Shown here: one piece after another, positions 7,708 through 15,264 of the stretch
Layout of the letters: every line of letters begins with the position of its first letter
Position numbering within the stretch: position 1 is the first letter of the stretch
DNA from: Pseudomonadota bacterium
GTDB taxonomy: Bacteria > Myxococcota > Polyangia > Polyangiales > Polyangiaceae
Assembly: GCA_023419055.1 (NCBI GenBank)
Contig: JAEZYO010000408.1
Span: 1-19,835, forward strand
DNA length: 19,835 nt
Direction: 5' to 3'
Made by a program: the position numbers and the translations under genes
Notes under the pieces: generated by a model
What the model saw: only the letters and a program-made list of their open reading frames with translations
Database searches by the model: none
Told to the model about the DNA's origin: nothing

Positions 7708-8918
7708 TCGGCCTTGATGTTACCCGCGAGCGAGAAAATCGGCAGGTACATCGCGACCAGCACTACTCCCACCATGCTGCCGACTCCGACCATCAGGATG
7801 GGCTCGAGCGCGCTCGTCATGGCGGCGACGGCGACGTCCGTCTCTTCCTCGTAAAAGTCGGCAATCTTGTTCAACATCTGATCGAGCGCGCCGGTCTGCT
7901 CGCCGACCGCGATCATTTGCACGACCATGTCGGGGAAGATCTTGGTCGCCGCGAGCGGCTCGGCCATGTTCTTGCCTTCGCTGATCGCCTGCCGCACCTG
8001 CATGATCCCCGACTCGAGGATGACGTTGCCGGAGGTCTTGGCGCAGATCTCGAGCGCGTCCAGGATGGGCACGCCCGACTGGAGCAGCGTCCCGAGGGTG
8101 CGCGTGAAGCGCGCCACGGCGATCTTGCGCAGGACCGGCCCCATGATGGGCAGGTTCAGCATCAACCGGTGGAAGAACTCTTTGCCGCGCGGCTGACGGT
8201 AGATGTACGTCACGGCGAACGCGGCCGCGATGAGAGCCACGATGATCGCGGGCAAGAACGTGATGAAGGCTTTCGAGGTGTCCACCACCGCGCGGGTGAT
8301 GAACGGTAGGTTCTCGCGGCCTCCGCCGAAGTCCTTGAACATGCCTTCGAACGCGGGGATGACGAAGGTCAGGAGCACCGTCATCACGCCGCCCGCGATC
8401 ACGACGACGATGGACGGGTAGGTGAGGGCGCCGCGGACCTGGCGCATCAGCTTCTGGCGCTTCTCGAGGTAGACCGAGAGGCGCTGCATGATGCTGTCGA
8501 GGATGCCGCCCGTCTCGCCGGCGTGAACCAGGTTGACGAAGAGCTCGTCGAACACCTTGGGATGGCGTCGCAACGCTTCGCTGAAGGAGGTGCCCTGCTC
8601 GACCGACGATTTGACGTCTTTCAGCACCTTCGCGAAATGCTGGTTCGATTGCTGCCCGGCGAGGATTTCGAGGCACTGAACGAGCGGCAGCCCCGCGTCG
8701 ATCATCGTGGCGAAGAGGCGCGTGAACGTGACGAGGTCCTTGACCGTCACGCCGCTGCCGAAGGAAATCTCCGAGAACTTCCGGCGCTTGGCGACCTTGA
8801 CCGGGCTGAGCTGCTGCTGGCGAAGCTTCTGGTTGACGACCTCTTCGGTCTCCGCCTCCATCACGCCACGGCGGACTTCACCGCTGCGTGCTCGGGCTTC
8901 CCATGTAAACTCCGCCAT
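7704..8918 (-). CDS. pilC: Type IV pilus inner-membrane platform protein PilC
   Basis: This 404-residue protein, the usual PilC length, is the inner-membrane platform that couples the PilB/PilT ATPases to pilus assembly and retraction. The N-terminus AEFTWEARARSGEVRRGVME is the characteristic PilC/GspF opening. Two T2SSF domains follow at about residues 65-190 and 270-390, each with a cytoplasmic helical bundle such as FTRLFATMIDAGLPLVQCLE and FTRTLGTLLQSGVPILDALE. The conserved signatures GEQTGALDQML and GETGGILDSIM are also present. Three membrane helices are visible (about 167-190, 215-240, 370-395). The ATG at 8918 precedes the conserved N-terminus. In Myxococcus-type clusters pilC sits after pilB and pilT and before pilS and pilR. 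Here it opens the transcript, divergent from a hydrolase gene, so pilB and pilT must be elsewhere. The identification is very secure. Confidence 0.96.
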   Translation of the reverse strand: MAEFTWEARARSGEVRRGVMEAETEEVVNQKLRQQQLSPVKVAKRRKFSEISFGSGVTVKDLVTFTRLFATMIDAGLPLVQCLEILAGQQSNQHFAKVLKDVKSSVEQGTSFSEALRRHPKVFDELFVNLVHAGETGGILDSIMQRLSVYLEKRQKLMRQVRGALTYPSIVVVIAGGVMTVLLTFVIPAFEGMFKDFGGGRENLPFITRAVVDTSKAFITFLPAIIVALIAAAFAVTYIYRQPRGKEFFHRLMLNLPIMGPVLRKIAVARFTRTLGTLLQSGVPILDALEICAKTSGNVILESGIMQVRQAISEGKNMAEPLAATKIFPDMVVQMIAVGEQTGALDQMLNKIADFYEEETDVAVAAMTSALEPILMVGVGSMVGVVLVAMYLPIFSLAGNIKAD

Positions 8919-8925
8919 CCTTGGT

Positions 8926-8935
8926 CGAGGCCTCG
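8926..8935. repeat. 10-bp palindrome CGAGGCCTCG in the pilC leader
   Basis: This perfect palindrome lies immediately upstream of the pilC start. The 12-mer CGAGGCCTCGTG that contains it recurs at 18168-18179, inside a 14-bp perfect palindrome upstream of another minus-strand operon. It may be a protein-binding site, or a chance match favoured by base composition. Confidence 0.3.
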
Positions 8936-8936
8936 T

Positions 8937-8954
8937 GGTCGCAAAGCCGCGACC
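8937..8954. promoter_or_regulatory. Inverted repeat GGTCGC-N6-GCGACC, candidate operator for pilC
   Basis: Two perfect 6-bp arms are separated by AAAGCC. The repeat lies directly downstream of the predicted pilC start site (near 8956), where a bound repressor would block transcription. It could also form an RNA stem in the leader. Confidence 0.35.
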
Positions 8955-8962
8955 GTCGATCT

Positions 8963-8992
8963 AGGATACCGGGCCTTCGTCCTTCCCGTCAA
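8963..8992 (-). promoter_or_regulatory. Candidate sigma-70-type promoter for pilC-pilS
   Basis: On the minus strand TTGACG (8992-8987) is followed after 18 bases by TATCCT (8968-8963). The boxes match the housekeeping consensus at 5 of 6 and 4 of 6 positions. This puts the start near 8956 with a leader of roughly 37 nt. The surrounding sequence is less GC-rich than the genes. Confidence 0.45.
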
Positions 8993-9024
8993 AAACGCCA
9001 CTTCATGATGTTTCGGTCAAGAAG

Positions 9025-10137
9025 ATGAGAGAACCGGAGCTCGACGCGATCGCGCGCGCCGTCGTCGAGGCGGGGGTCTCCCGGGCAGCGGTCGTAGCGG
9101 CGTCGTTCCGTGTAGGGAATCGGTGGGTAACTCGGGTCGGGGCGGGATCGGCCAGAGGTCCGATGGATGATCACGCCATCTTCGATCTCGCGAGCGTCAC
9201 GAAGCCCTACGTCGCCGTCACTCTCGCGCGAGTCGCGGCAAGTGGGCGGCTGTCGCTTCGAGATCGGCTCGACGAGCACCTGCCCGAGCTTGCGTCGACG
9301 CCCTCCGGATCGTTGCCGCTCGAACTTTTCCTCGCCCATCGGGCGGGCCTCGAAGCGCACCTTCCGCTCTTCGACGCTCTGCAGAAGCGTGAGCCGTTTT
9401 GCCGCGCCGTCGGCCTCGAGCGCGCGGCACGCGCCCGTCGGGACGAAGCCCGCGGCGACCCCGGTCCGGAGGGGTTTCCTCCCGTGTACAGCGATCTGGG
9501 CTACGTCCTGCTCGGGGCCGTGCTCGAACGGGCCTGCGACCTTCCACTCGACGAATTGGTGAAGGCGGAGGTCTCTGATCCGCTCTCACTGGACGTTGGC
9601 AGCGCCCGCTCCTGGCTTTCGCGCGACGCGTGCTTTGCCGAGCGCGTCGTCCCGAGCGAGCTCGTCCCTTGGCGCGGCGGCCTGTTGCGCGGAGTGGTTC
9701 ACGACGAGAACGCCTGGGCGATCGCAGGGCACGGTTTGGCTGGCCAGGCGGGCCTTTTCGGGACGGCCGAGGCGGTGGCCGGGCTCGGCATCGCGGTGCT
9801 CGACTCGCTCGGGGGACGCCGGGTAGACTGGTTGGCGCCGGTAGCGGTAACCCCTCTCGTCCGTGAACGGGCCGGGGGCAGCCTGCGAGCCGGCTTCGAC
9901 GGAAAATCCGTCGGTGCATCGTCAGCTGGTCGAATCTCGAGCCCAAGGACCTTCGGTCACCTGGGCTTCACTGGAACGAGTCTTTGGTGCGACCCCGAGG
10001 CCAACACCGTCACGGTCCTTCTGACGAATCGCGTGTGTCCCACTCGAGAAAATCAACGCATCCGGGAAGCCCGCCCGAGAACGCACGACGCGCTCTTCGA
10101 GTTCGCCGCGCGCGCGGGGCTGGTATCCCTCGAATAG
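9025..10137 (+). CDS. Beta-lactamase / class C serine hydrolase family protein
   Basis: This 370-residue protein has the beta-lactamase (PF00144, class C/esterase) fold. The nucleophile motif SxxK is at DLASVTKPY (Ser57, Lys60), the YxN-type motif is at PPVYSDLGYVLLG (Tyr155-Ser-Asp157), and the KTG-box equivalent is HLG in TFGHLGFTGTSLW (His312-Gly314). The family includes D,D-peptidases, esterases and D-aminopeptidases that act through an acyl-serine. YSD and HxG variants are common in the non-lactamase esterase/peptidase branch, so antibiotic resistance should not be assumed. No signal peptide is visible and the sequence starts straight into the domain, suggesting a cytoplasmic enzyme. The ATG at 9025 is preceded only by a purine-rich AAGAAG with almost no spacing, so initiation is not strongly marked. 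The gene diverges from pilC and is followed 79 nt later by the FHA gene on the same strand. Confidence 0.88.
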   Translation: MREPELDAIARAVVEAGVSRAAVVAASFRVGNRWVTRVGAGSARGPMDDHAIFDLASVTKPYVAVTLARVAASGRLSLRDRLDEHLPELASTPSGSLPLELFLAHRAGLEAHLPLFDALQKREPFCRAVGLERAARARRDEARGDPGPEGFPPVYSDLGYVLLGAVLERACDLPLDELVKAEVSDPLSLDVGSARSWLSRDACFAERVVPSELVPWRGGLLRGVVHDENAWAIAGHGLAGQAGLFGTAEAVAGLGIAVLDSLGGRRVDWLAPVAVTPLVRERAGGSLRAGFDGKSVGASSAGRISSPRTFGHLGFTGTSLWCDPEANTVTVLLTNRVCPTRENQRIREARPRTHDALFEFAARAGLVSLE

Positions 10138-10216
10138 CCATGACAAATTGCCGATTGAGCCGCGCGCCGACGCTCGCTCTGTCAGGGTTCAACGGCGCTG
10201 CCGGTCGAGCACTCTC

Positions 10217-11746
10217 ATGTGGAAGCTGACGATTGAGGACGACCAGGCCAGTAAGACCGTCGTCCACCTCGTCCGGGACGAGTACACGATTGGTCGGGCC
10301 GAGGACAACGCGATCCGGCTGACGGAGAGGAACATCTCGCGCCACCACGCGCGGGTCCAGAAGGACAGCTCCGGCACCTGGCACCTTTACGACGTCGAAA
10401 GCTATAACGGCTGTTACGTCAACGGGCAGCGCGTCGGGGGCGGGCTCCCGCTCGGTCATGGGGACCTCGTTCAGTTCGGGGATTACCGGCTGGTCGTCGA
10501 GGACGAGGCCTCCGAGCAGGGGCGAAGCGACCGCGTTCAGACGGTCCCCGGCTTGCCCCGGCTCAACGTCTCGACGCAAACCGACAGGCTGATCGAGCTG
10601 GTCGGTCCCGAGCCGGGGTCCGAGTTCGCCCTCAGTCAGCGTCGCATGATCATCGGGCGCGGTGAGGAGTGCGATATCTCCATCAATCACCCCTCGGTGA
10701 GCCGGGTGCACGCCGAGATCATCCCTTTCGGGGACGGCCGCTACGAAGTGCGGGATCTGCAGAGCGCGAACGGCATCCGCGTCAACGCGGTCGAGCTCCC
10801 GCAGTCGCTCCTCGACGCTCGCGACGTGCTCGAGCTCGGTGACGTGCTCTTGAAGTACATCCCGGCGGGGGAGCTCTACATCCCCGGCGCGGACGATACG
10901 CAGGCACGCGCGGCACTCACGGCCACCCCCCGCGGCCTGTCCGCGTGGCCGGCCGCCGCGAAGGTTGCCGTGGGAGGGGTGGTGGTCGCCCTAGCCCTGG
11001 CCCTCGTCCTCGCCCTCCGCGGTGGAAGCTCTCAGACCGAGCTCGCGACTGTGGAGAATACCGGGAGCGAGCGTGCGGCCAAGCTGCTCGCCGAGGCGCG
11101 GAGCTTGCTGGCGAGTGGAGACACCGAAGCCGCCATCGCCAAGGCGAACGCGATCCCCCAGGAAAGTAACCTGCGTGACTCACCCGAGTTCCGGGCGATC
11201 CATGGCGCCTGGGCGGACTCGGTGTTCGAGCAAGCGAGCAAGGCGTCCGACATCGCGCAGAAGCGGGCGCTGCTCGACCAGATCGCCCGTGCCACGAGCG
11301 TGGACTCGACGCGCCGCAAGCGCGCGGCGAACGAGCTCGAGGGTTTGGCGAGCGAAGCCGTAGATGTCTCGGCGCTCCCGAGCGATCAGCCGGAAGCCGT
11401 TGCGGTCGTGGCGCGGCCGCAGGTCGAGGCGGCTCCGCGAACCCACAACAGCTACGCCCCCTCCGCGCCGGCTCCCGCCCCTCTCGCGAGCGAACCGCCG
11501 CAGGTCAAGTCGGCGCAGTCGACCTCGTCGATCGTGCGCAAGAACCCGTTCGACACGAGCGGCGCGAGCGACTCCGCCCCGCCTCCCGCGAGCACGGGCG
11601 CATCCGACGTGGGAACGGAGCGCGGCAAGCTCGTTCAGGCCAAGAACCAGCTCAAGAACAAGGCCGCGAGCGGGCAGGCTACCGAGCGCGATCTCAAGAT
11701 GCTGAAGGCCCTCTGCCGCCAGCTCGGCGACGCCTCCTGCAGCTGA
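10217..11746 (+). CDS. Tandem FHA-domain protein with one membrane helix
   Basis: This 509-residue protein begins with two forkhead-associated domains, which bind phosphothreonine peptides produced by Ser/Thr kinases. FHA1 (about 1-95) has YTIGRAEDNAIRL, ISRHHARV and YNGCYVNGQRV. FHA2 (about 130-215) has MIIGRGEECDISI, VSRVHAEI and SANGIRVNAVEL. Each keeps the GR, SRxH and NG residues that form the phosphopeptide site. A single transmembrane helix lies at about 246-268 (AAKVAVGGVVVALALALVLAL). Beyond it are a helical, TPR-like region and a Pro/Ala/Ser-rich linker, ending in a helix with two cysteines. This implies FHA in the cytoplasm and the tail outside. The frame opens at TTG 10148, but ATG 10217 is chosen because the first FHA strand, MWKLTIEDDQ, begins there. 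It is 14 nt upstream of the second SGNH gene, a likely operon. The domain calls are secure; the partner kinase is unknown. Confidence 0.92.
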   Translation: MWKLTIEDDQASKTVVHLVRDEYTIGRAEDNAIRLTERNISRHHARVQKDSSGTWHLYDVESYNGCYVNGQRVGGGLPLGHGDLVQFGDYRLVVEDEASEQGRSDRVQTVPGLPRLNVSTQTDRLIELVGPEPGSEFALSQRRMIIGRGEECDISINHPSVSRVHAEIIPFGDGRYEVRDLQSANGIRVNAVELPQSLLDARDVLELGDVLLKYIPAGELYIPGADDTQARAALTATPRGLSAWPAAAKVAVGGVVVALALALVLALRGGSSQTELATVENTGSERAAKLLAEARSLLASGDTEAAIAKANAIPQESNLRDSPEFRAIHGAWADSVFEQASKASDIAQKRALLDQIARATSVDSTRRKRAANELEGLASEAVDVSALPSDQPEAVAVVARPQVEAAPRTHNSYAPSAPAPAPLASEPPQVKSAQSTSSIVRKNPFDTSGASDSAPPPASTGASDVGTERGKLVQAKNQLKNKAASGQATERDLKMLKALCRQLGDASCS

Positions 11747-11760
11747 TTCGGCGGGGGAGC

Positions 11761-13287
11761 TTGGCGAGCGAAGCGCCCGAGCGCGAGAGCGTCGAGCCGG
11801 AGGGCCTCCATATCGAGGCTCCGCCGGTGGAGCGTCCCTGGACGGTGCTGCTTTCGAGGCCGGTCCAGGCCGTTGGTTTGCTGCTCGGTGTCGCGCTCCT
11901 GCTCGAGGTCGTCCCTGGAGCCGAGCGCTTCAGGTTGCTCTCGGCGCGACCCGAGGCGAGCGAAGCGCCGCCGGCCGCTCCACTCGCTTCGGCTCCGAGC
12001 GAAGTCGGGGAGGCGGAGCTCGAGAACGAGACCGCGACGGGGCGAGGCTCGAACGCGGACGCACCTCGCGCTCACGGTCCCATCGCGGCCAAGCGCGAAG
12101 AGCCTCTCGAGGTACCTCAGCTCGACAAAGAACCGCCGGTGCCGCTCGTCGACCCTTCGGGCCGCGGGCTCGCAGGCTTCTACCGGGCGCTCGAGCGTGT
12201 TCAGCGCAAGGAGCCCGGCGCGAAGGCGAGGGTCGCGTGGTTCGGCGATTCGATCATCGTGAGCGACTTCGTGAGCAGCATCCTGCGCCGAAAGCTCCAG
12301 CAAGAGTTCGGCGACGCCGGGCACGGCTACATGCTGATCGCGAACGCGTGGCCCGCCTACTTCCACATGGACGTGACGCGCTACGCGACGAGCGGCTGGA
12401 AGGTGAGCCGCATCGTGGGCCCGCTCGCGAGCGACGGCTGGTACGGCCTGGGCGGCGTTTCGTTCAAGGCAGACGCTCATGCGCTCGCGCGCTGGGGCAC
12501 CGCGCCCGAGGGTGATTTCGGCCGCAACGTCTCTCGCTTCGAGCTCGCCTACGTCGAGCAGCCCGGCGGCGGGCGCGTCCAGATTCGCCTCGACAAGAAG
12601 GATCTCGAGGTGCTCGACACGAGCGGTCCCGAGAAGCGCGTGCGCTACCACGAGCTCGAGGCGCCCGACGGCCCGCACGAGCTCGAGATCCAGACGCTCT
12701 CGGGGCAGAGTCGACTGTTCGGTGTGGTGATGGAGCGCGACGTGCCGGGAGTCGTGCTCGACGCGCTCGGCGTGCAGGGCGCGCGCATCCGCTTCCTCGA
12801 TCAGCAAGACGACGCGCACTGGGCCGAGCAGCTCGCCTGGCGCAAGCCGGATCTCATCGCTTACCAGTTCGGGGCGAACGAGAGCGGCGACGGCCTGCTC
12901 TATCCCATGGTCGACTACCACCGCACGATGAAGGACGTGGTCGCCCAGGGACGAAAGGTGCTGCCGGAAGCGGGCTGCCTGATCGTCGGCGCGATGGATC
13001 GCGCGCAGAAGAAGGGCGAGAACGTCGTCAGCATGGGCATCATCCCGCTCCTCATCGCCGAACAGAAGAAGGTCGCCGAAGAGCTCGGCTGCGCCTTCTT
13101 CGACACGTTCAAGGCCATGGGCGGCACCGGCTCCATGCCCATTTGGGTGCGGCGCGGGCTAGGGCAAGCCGACATGACGCACCCTACGGGGGCAGGCTCG
13201 GACGTCATCGGCACCTGGCTGTTCCGCGCGCTGATGAAGGGATACGCCGAGTACCGGCGCAGCCCGCCGCCCGCGAGCACGCGTTGA
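11761..13287 (+). CDS. Membrane-anchored SGNH hydrolase, Ape1-like paralog
   Basis: This 508-residue SGNH hydrolase is paralogous to the one at 2339-3652. A transmembrane or uncleaved signal segment at about 36-52 (VQAVGLLLGVALLLEVV) is followed by an acidic, alanine-rich linker to about residue 120. Block I is ARVAWFGDSIIVSDF (Ser164), block III is YQFGANESGDG (Gly371, Asn373), and the catalytic pair is in QADMTHPTGAGSDVIG (Asp471, His474). A beta-rich domain of about 150 residues lies between blocks I and III, as in peptidoglycan O-acetylesterase Ape1. The two paralogs share PGVVLD..G..GARI followed by a KPDL segment before the Asn. The anchoring places the catalytic domain in the periplasm. 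The start is TTG 11761 with GGGGGAG about 3 nt upstream, a good ribosome-binding site. It follows the FHA gene by 14 nt. The hydrolase fold is sure; the cell-wall substrate is inference. Confidence 0.87.
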   Translation: MASEAPERESVEPEGLHIEAPPVERPWTVLLSRPVQAVGLLLGVALLLEVVPGAERFRLLSARPEASEAPPAAPLASAPSEVGEAELENETATGRGSNADAPRAHGPIAAKREEPLEVPQLDKEPPVPLVDPSGRGLAGFYRALERVQRKEPGAKARVAWFGDSIIVSDFVSSILRRKLQQEFGDAGHGYMLIANAWPAYFHMDVTRYATSGWKVSRIVGPLASDGWYGLGGVSFKADAHALARWGTAPEGDFGRNVSRFELAYVEQPGGGRVQIRLDKKDLEVLDTSGPEKRVRYHELEAPDGPHELEIQTLSGQSRLFGVVMERDVPGVVLDALGVQGARIRFLDQQDDAHWAEQLAWRKPDLIAYQFGANESGDGLLYPMVDYHRTMKDVVAQGRKVLPEAGCLIVGAMDRAQKKGENVVSMGIIPLLIAEQKKVAEELGCAFFDTFKAMGGTGSMPIWVRRGLGQADMTHPTGAGSDVIGTWLFRALMKGYAEYRRSPPPASTR

Positions 13288-13307
13288 GCGACTTCAGCCG
13301 AAGTCGT
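13288..13307. terminator. Bidirectional hairpin between convergent genes
   Basis: CGACTTC and GAAGTCG make a perfect 7-bp stem around an AGCC tetraloop, with a possible closing G-T pair. It spans the 6-nt gap between the SGNH stop and the DUF3501 stop and includes the last DUF3501 codon. It has no T-tract on either side but is well placed to separate two convergent transcripts. Confidence 0.5.
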
Positions 13308-13869
13308 CGCGCAAGCTCGCCAGCGTGGCGGGCGCGAGCTCGGCGACGGCGCGATACGCCGGGTGGTCGACCCCGAGCTCGAGCGGCGCCGAGCCGGCGA
13401 CGAGCGCGGTCACCGCCGCCTCGCTCAGCGGAAACTTCACGTAGTGGACCGCCATGGTCTGCGCGTCGTCGCTCCCGCGCCGATCGGGCACGTTCGAGAA
13501 GCGTTCGCCCCCTACCTCGACGAAGAACTTGTCCTCGACTCCGACGAGCGCGCGGAGCTGTCGCTCGCGCTCGCTCGGATCGGGGTACTCGATGAAGATC
13601 GTCGCCGAGAGCTCACGGTCTCCCGGGACGAGCTCGTTGTAAGTCTCGAGCTCGTGCAAGATCGCCTTCTCGGCGGTGATGCGCTCGGTCCGGAGCATTT
13701 CCTGGATCTGGAACAGCACCGTGTCGTGGTTCTCGAAGAGGGCGGTCATGTTCGGCCCGAGCGCCACGTAGCGCGACTTCTTCAAAGCCAGAATCCGCGC
13801 CCGGAACGGTTCGCGGATCTGTTCGTAGGCGCCGAGGTCGAGCAGCTCGGAGCGAGTGACGGGTTTCAT
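13294..13869 (-). CDS. DUF3501 family protein
   Basis: This 191-residue protein opens with [20 protein letters not shown] and continues with ALKKSRYVALGPNMTALFEN and DTVLFQIQEMLRTER, the hallmark stretch of DUF3501 (PF12007). A segment PGDRELSATIFIEYPDP and a C-terminal HYVKFPLSE follow. No cofactor motif, signal peptide or membrane helix is seen, so it should be cytoplasmic. The family has no known biochemical activity. It commonly neighbours a CCG-type Fe-S protein and a rubrerythrin, as here, so a redox or peroxide-stress role is inferred from context. The ATG overlaps the TGA of the Fe-S gene (ATGA), yet it has its own strong ribosome-binding site AGGAGG 4 nt upstream, so translation may exceed that of the upstream gene. 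It is the last gene of the operon and is followed by the convergent hairpin. Confidence 0.9.
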   Translation of the reverse strand: MKPVTRSELLDLGAYEQIREPFRARILALKKSRYVALGPNMTALFENHDTVLFQIQEMLRTERITAEKAILHELETYNELVPGDRELSATIFIEYPDPSERERQLRALVGVEDKFFVEVGGERFSNVPDRRGSDDAQTMAVHYVKFPLSEAAVTALVAGSAPLELGVDHPAYRAVAELAPATLASLRDDFG

Positions 13870-15200
13870 CCTGCCTCCTCATCGTAGGCTTCGGCCAAGA
13901 GCTCAATCGGGTGCTTGGCGGTGAGCCCATTCTGCTTCTTGATACGGAGCGCGGCGAGACTGCAGTCCGTGACCGCGGTGATCGTGCCTTCGTCGTCGCG
14001 TTCGTCGTCGATCGCGCGAGCGAGCTTGGCGGCGTAACGGTCGCCCTCGTCGTAGAAGCGCGCCTTCATGCCCCAGGTGCCGGCCACGGCGGAGCAGCGC
14101 TCGATGATGCGCACGTCGGTGTCGGGGAGCTGCGAGAGCACGCGCGCGCCGGGGACCGCGATCTTCTGCGCGCGGAGGTGACAGGCGGCGTGATACGCGA
14201 CCCTGCCGTAACCACGCGAGAAACCTTTGTTGAGCTTCTTCTGCTTGCGGAGCCCGTCGATGAACTCCATCAAGTCGAGCGTCGATTTCGCGACCTTGGC
14301 GGCCTCTTCGGTCACGAGGTACGCGGGCCACTCCTTCTTCATGGTGTAGCCGCAGGTCGGCCCCGGCACGACGATCGGCAGCCCTCGCTCGGCGTACGGG
14401 ACGAGCAGCTCGACGTTGTGCTGCATCTTCTTCTTGGCCGCGTCGAGATCGCCGCCGTCGAGGTTCGGCATGCCGCAGCAGGTGAGCCCCGCCGGAAGCG
14501 AGACCTTGAAGCCGTTCTTCTCGAGGACGCGCACCGCCGCTTCGGGGACGCTCGGGAAGTTGAATTCACCGTAGCAGGTCGGGAACAGCACGACCTCGCC
14601 GGCGCTGCCGGCCTCGGGCGCCGGTGAGTGATCGTCGAACCAGCTCGTGAAGGTTTCGCTCGCGAGCGGGGGCAGCGGAAACTCCGCGCTGATGCCCGTC
14701 ACCTTCTCGGCCACCTTGCGCACCAACCGGTTCGCGTTGACGAGGTTCGAGAGCTTCGCGCCGGGGCCGCTGCCGAGCGCTCCGACGAGCTGCGGCTCGC
14801 CGAGCACCCGATCGACGATCGGAATGCCGTCACGCCGAGCGCGGTTCGCTTTTTCGCGCGCCATCAGGCGCGGGAAGTCGAGCGCCTCGTACGCGCCCTC
14901 GTCCGGAGTGTACGGACATTTGATGTAGCAGAGCTTGCACTGCCAGCAGTGATCGCTCACCTCGTGGATGGTCGTAGCGTCGATCGTCTCGGCGCCGTGC
15001 GCGCCCGAGTCGATGGCGCGGTCGACCGCGCCGAACAGGATCGGGAAGGAGCCGCAATAGGTCACGCACATGCGGCAGTCGTGGCAGATCTCGAAGGTAC
15101 GACGGAGCTCTTGCTCGAGATCGCGCGCGTCGAAATAGCGCGGCTCGTTGGGGTCGTACGCCGGAGGACGCTCCGGGGCGCGCGCGGGCAGCTTTCCCAT
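13866..15200 (-). CDS. CCG-type Fe-S oxidoreductase (HdrD/GlpC-like)
   Basis: This 444-residue Fe-S protein has two ferredoxin-type motifs, [11 protein letters not shown] (Cys39, 42, 45, 49) and [12 protein letters not shown] (Cys85, 88, 91, 95), each able to hold a [4Fe-4S] cluster. Two CCG-domain regions follow, as in HdrD, GlpC and LutA-type proteins. The first has FPTCYGEF (Cys209) and LTCCGMPN (Cys241-242). The second has ACHLRAQ (Cys340) and [12 protein letters not shown] (Cys369), where the usual CCG is reduced to a single Cys. No flavin site is evident, so it probably passes electrons between a donor and a partner protein. The frame is open further upstream with an Arg/Ser-rich shadow sequence. 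ATG 15200 is chosen because recognisable sequence starts there, although no good ribosome-binding site is visible. It lies 64 nt after the rubrerythrin gene and overlaps DUF3501 by 4 nt. Confidence 0.9.
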   Translation of the reverse strand: MGKLPARAPERPPAYDPNEPRYFDARDLEQELRRTFEICHDCRMCVTYCGSFPILFGAVDRAIDSGAHGAETIDATTIHEVSDHCWQCKLCYIKCPYTPDEGAYEALDFPRLMAREKANRARRDGIPIVDRVLGEPQLVGALGSGPGAKLSNLVNANRLVRKVAEKVTGISAEFPLPPLASETFTSWFDDHSPAPEAGSAGEVVLFPTCYGEFNFPSVPEAAVRVLEKNGFKVSLPAGLTCCGMPNLDGGDLDAAKKKMQHNVELLVPYAERGLPIVVPGPTCGYTMKKEWPAYLVTEEAAKVAKSTLDLMEFIDGLRKQKKLNKGFSRGYGRVAYHAACHLRAQKIAVPGARVLSQLPDTDVRIIERCSAVAGTWGMKARFYDEGDRYAAKLARAIDDERDDEGTITAVTDCSLAALRIKKQNGLTAKHPIELLAEAYDEEAG

Positions 15201-15264
15201 GGTCAACCACGAGCGGAGCGAGCCGCGAGCGCGAACGCTCGAGACTCGCTCTCGCCGCCGTGAA

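Noticed and set aside
6295..7854. A 519-codon open frame on the + strand opposite the histidine kinase
   Set aside because: It is rich in Arg, Glu and His and low in complexity, as expected of an antisense frame in GC-rich DNA. The other strand encodes a complete kinase with all conserved boxes.
9025..10137. Annotation of the serine hydrolase as an antibiotic-resistance beta-lactamase
   Set aside because: It has no signal peptide, and the YSD and HLG motif variants fit the esterase/peptidase branch as well as or better than true class C beta-lactamases.
11635..12921. A 428-codon open frame on the - strand opposite the FHA and second SGNH genes
   Set aside because: It crosses two well-supported + strand genes and has a shadow-type composition.
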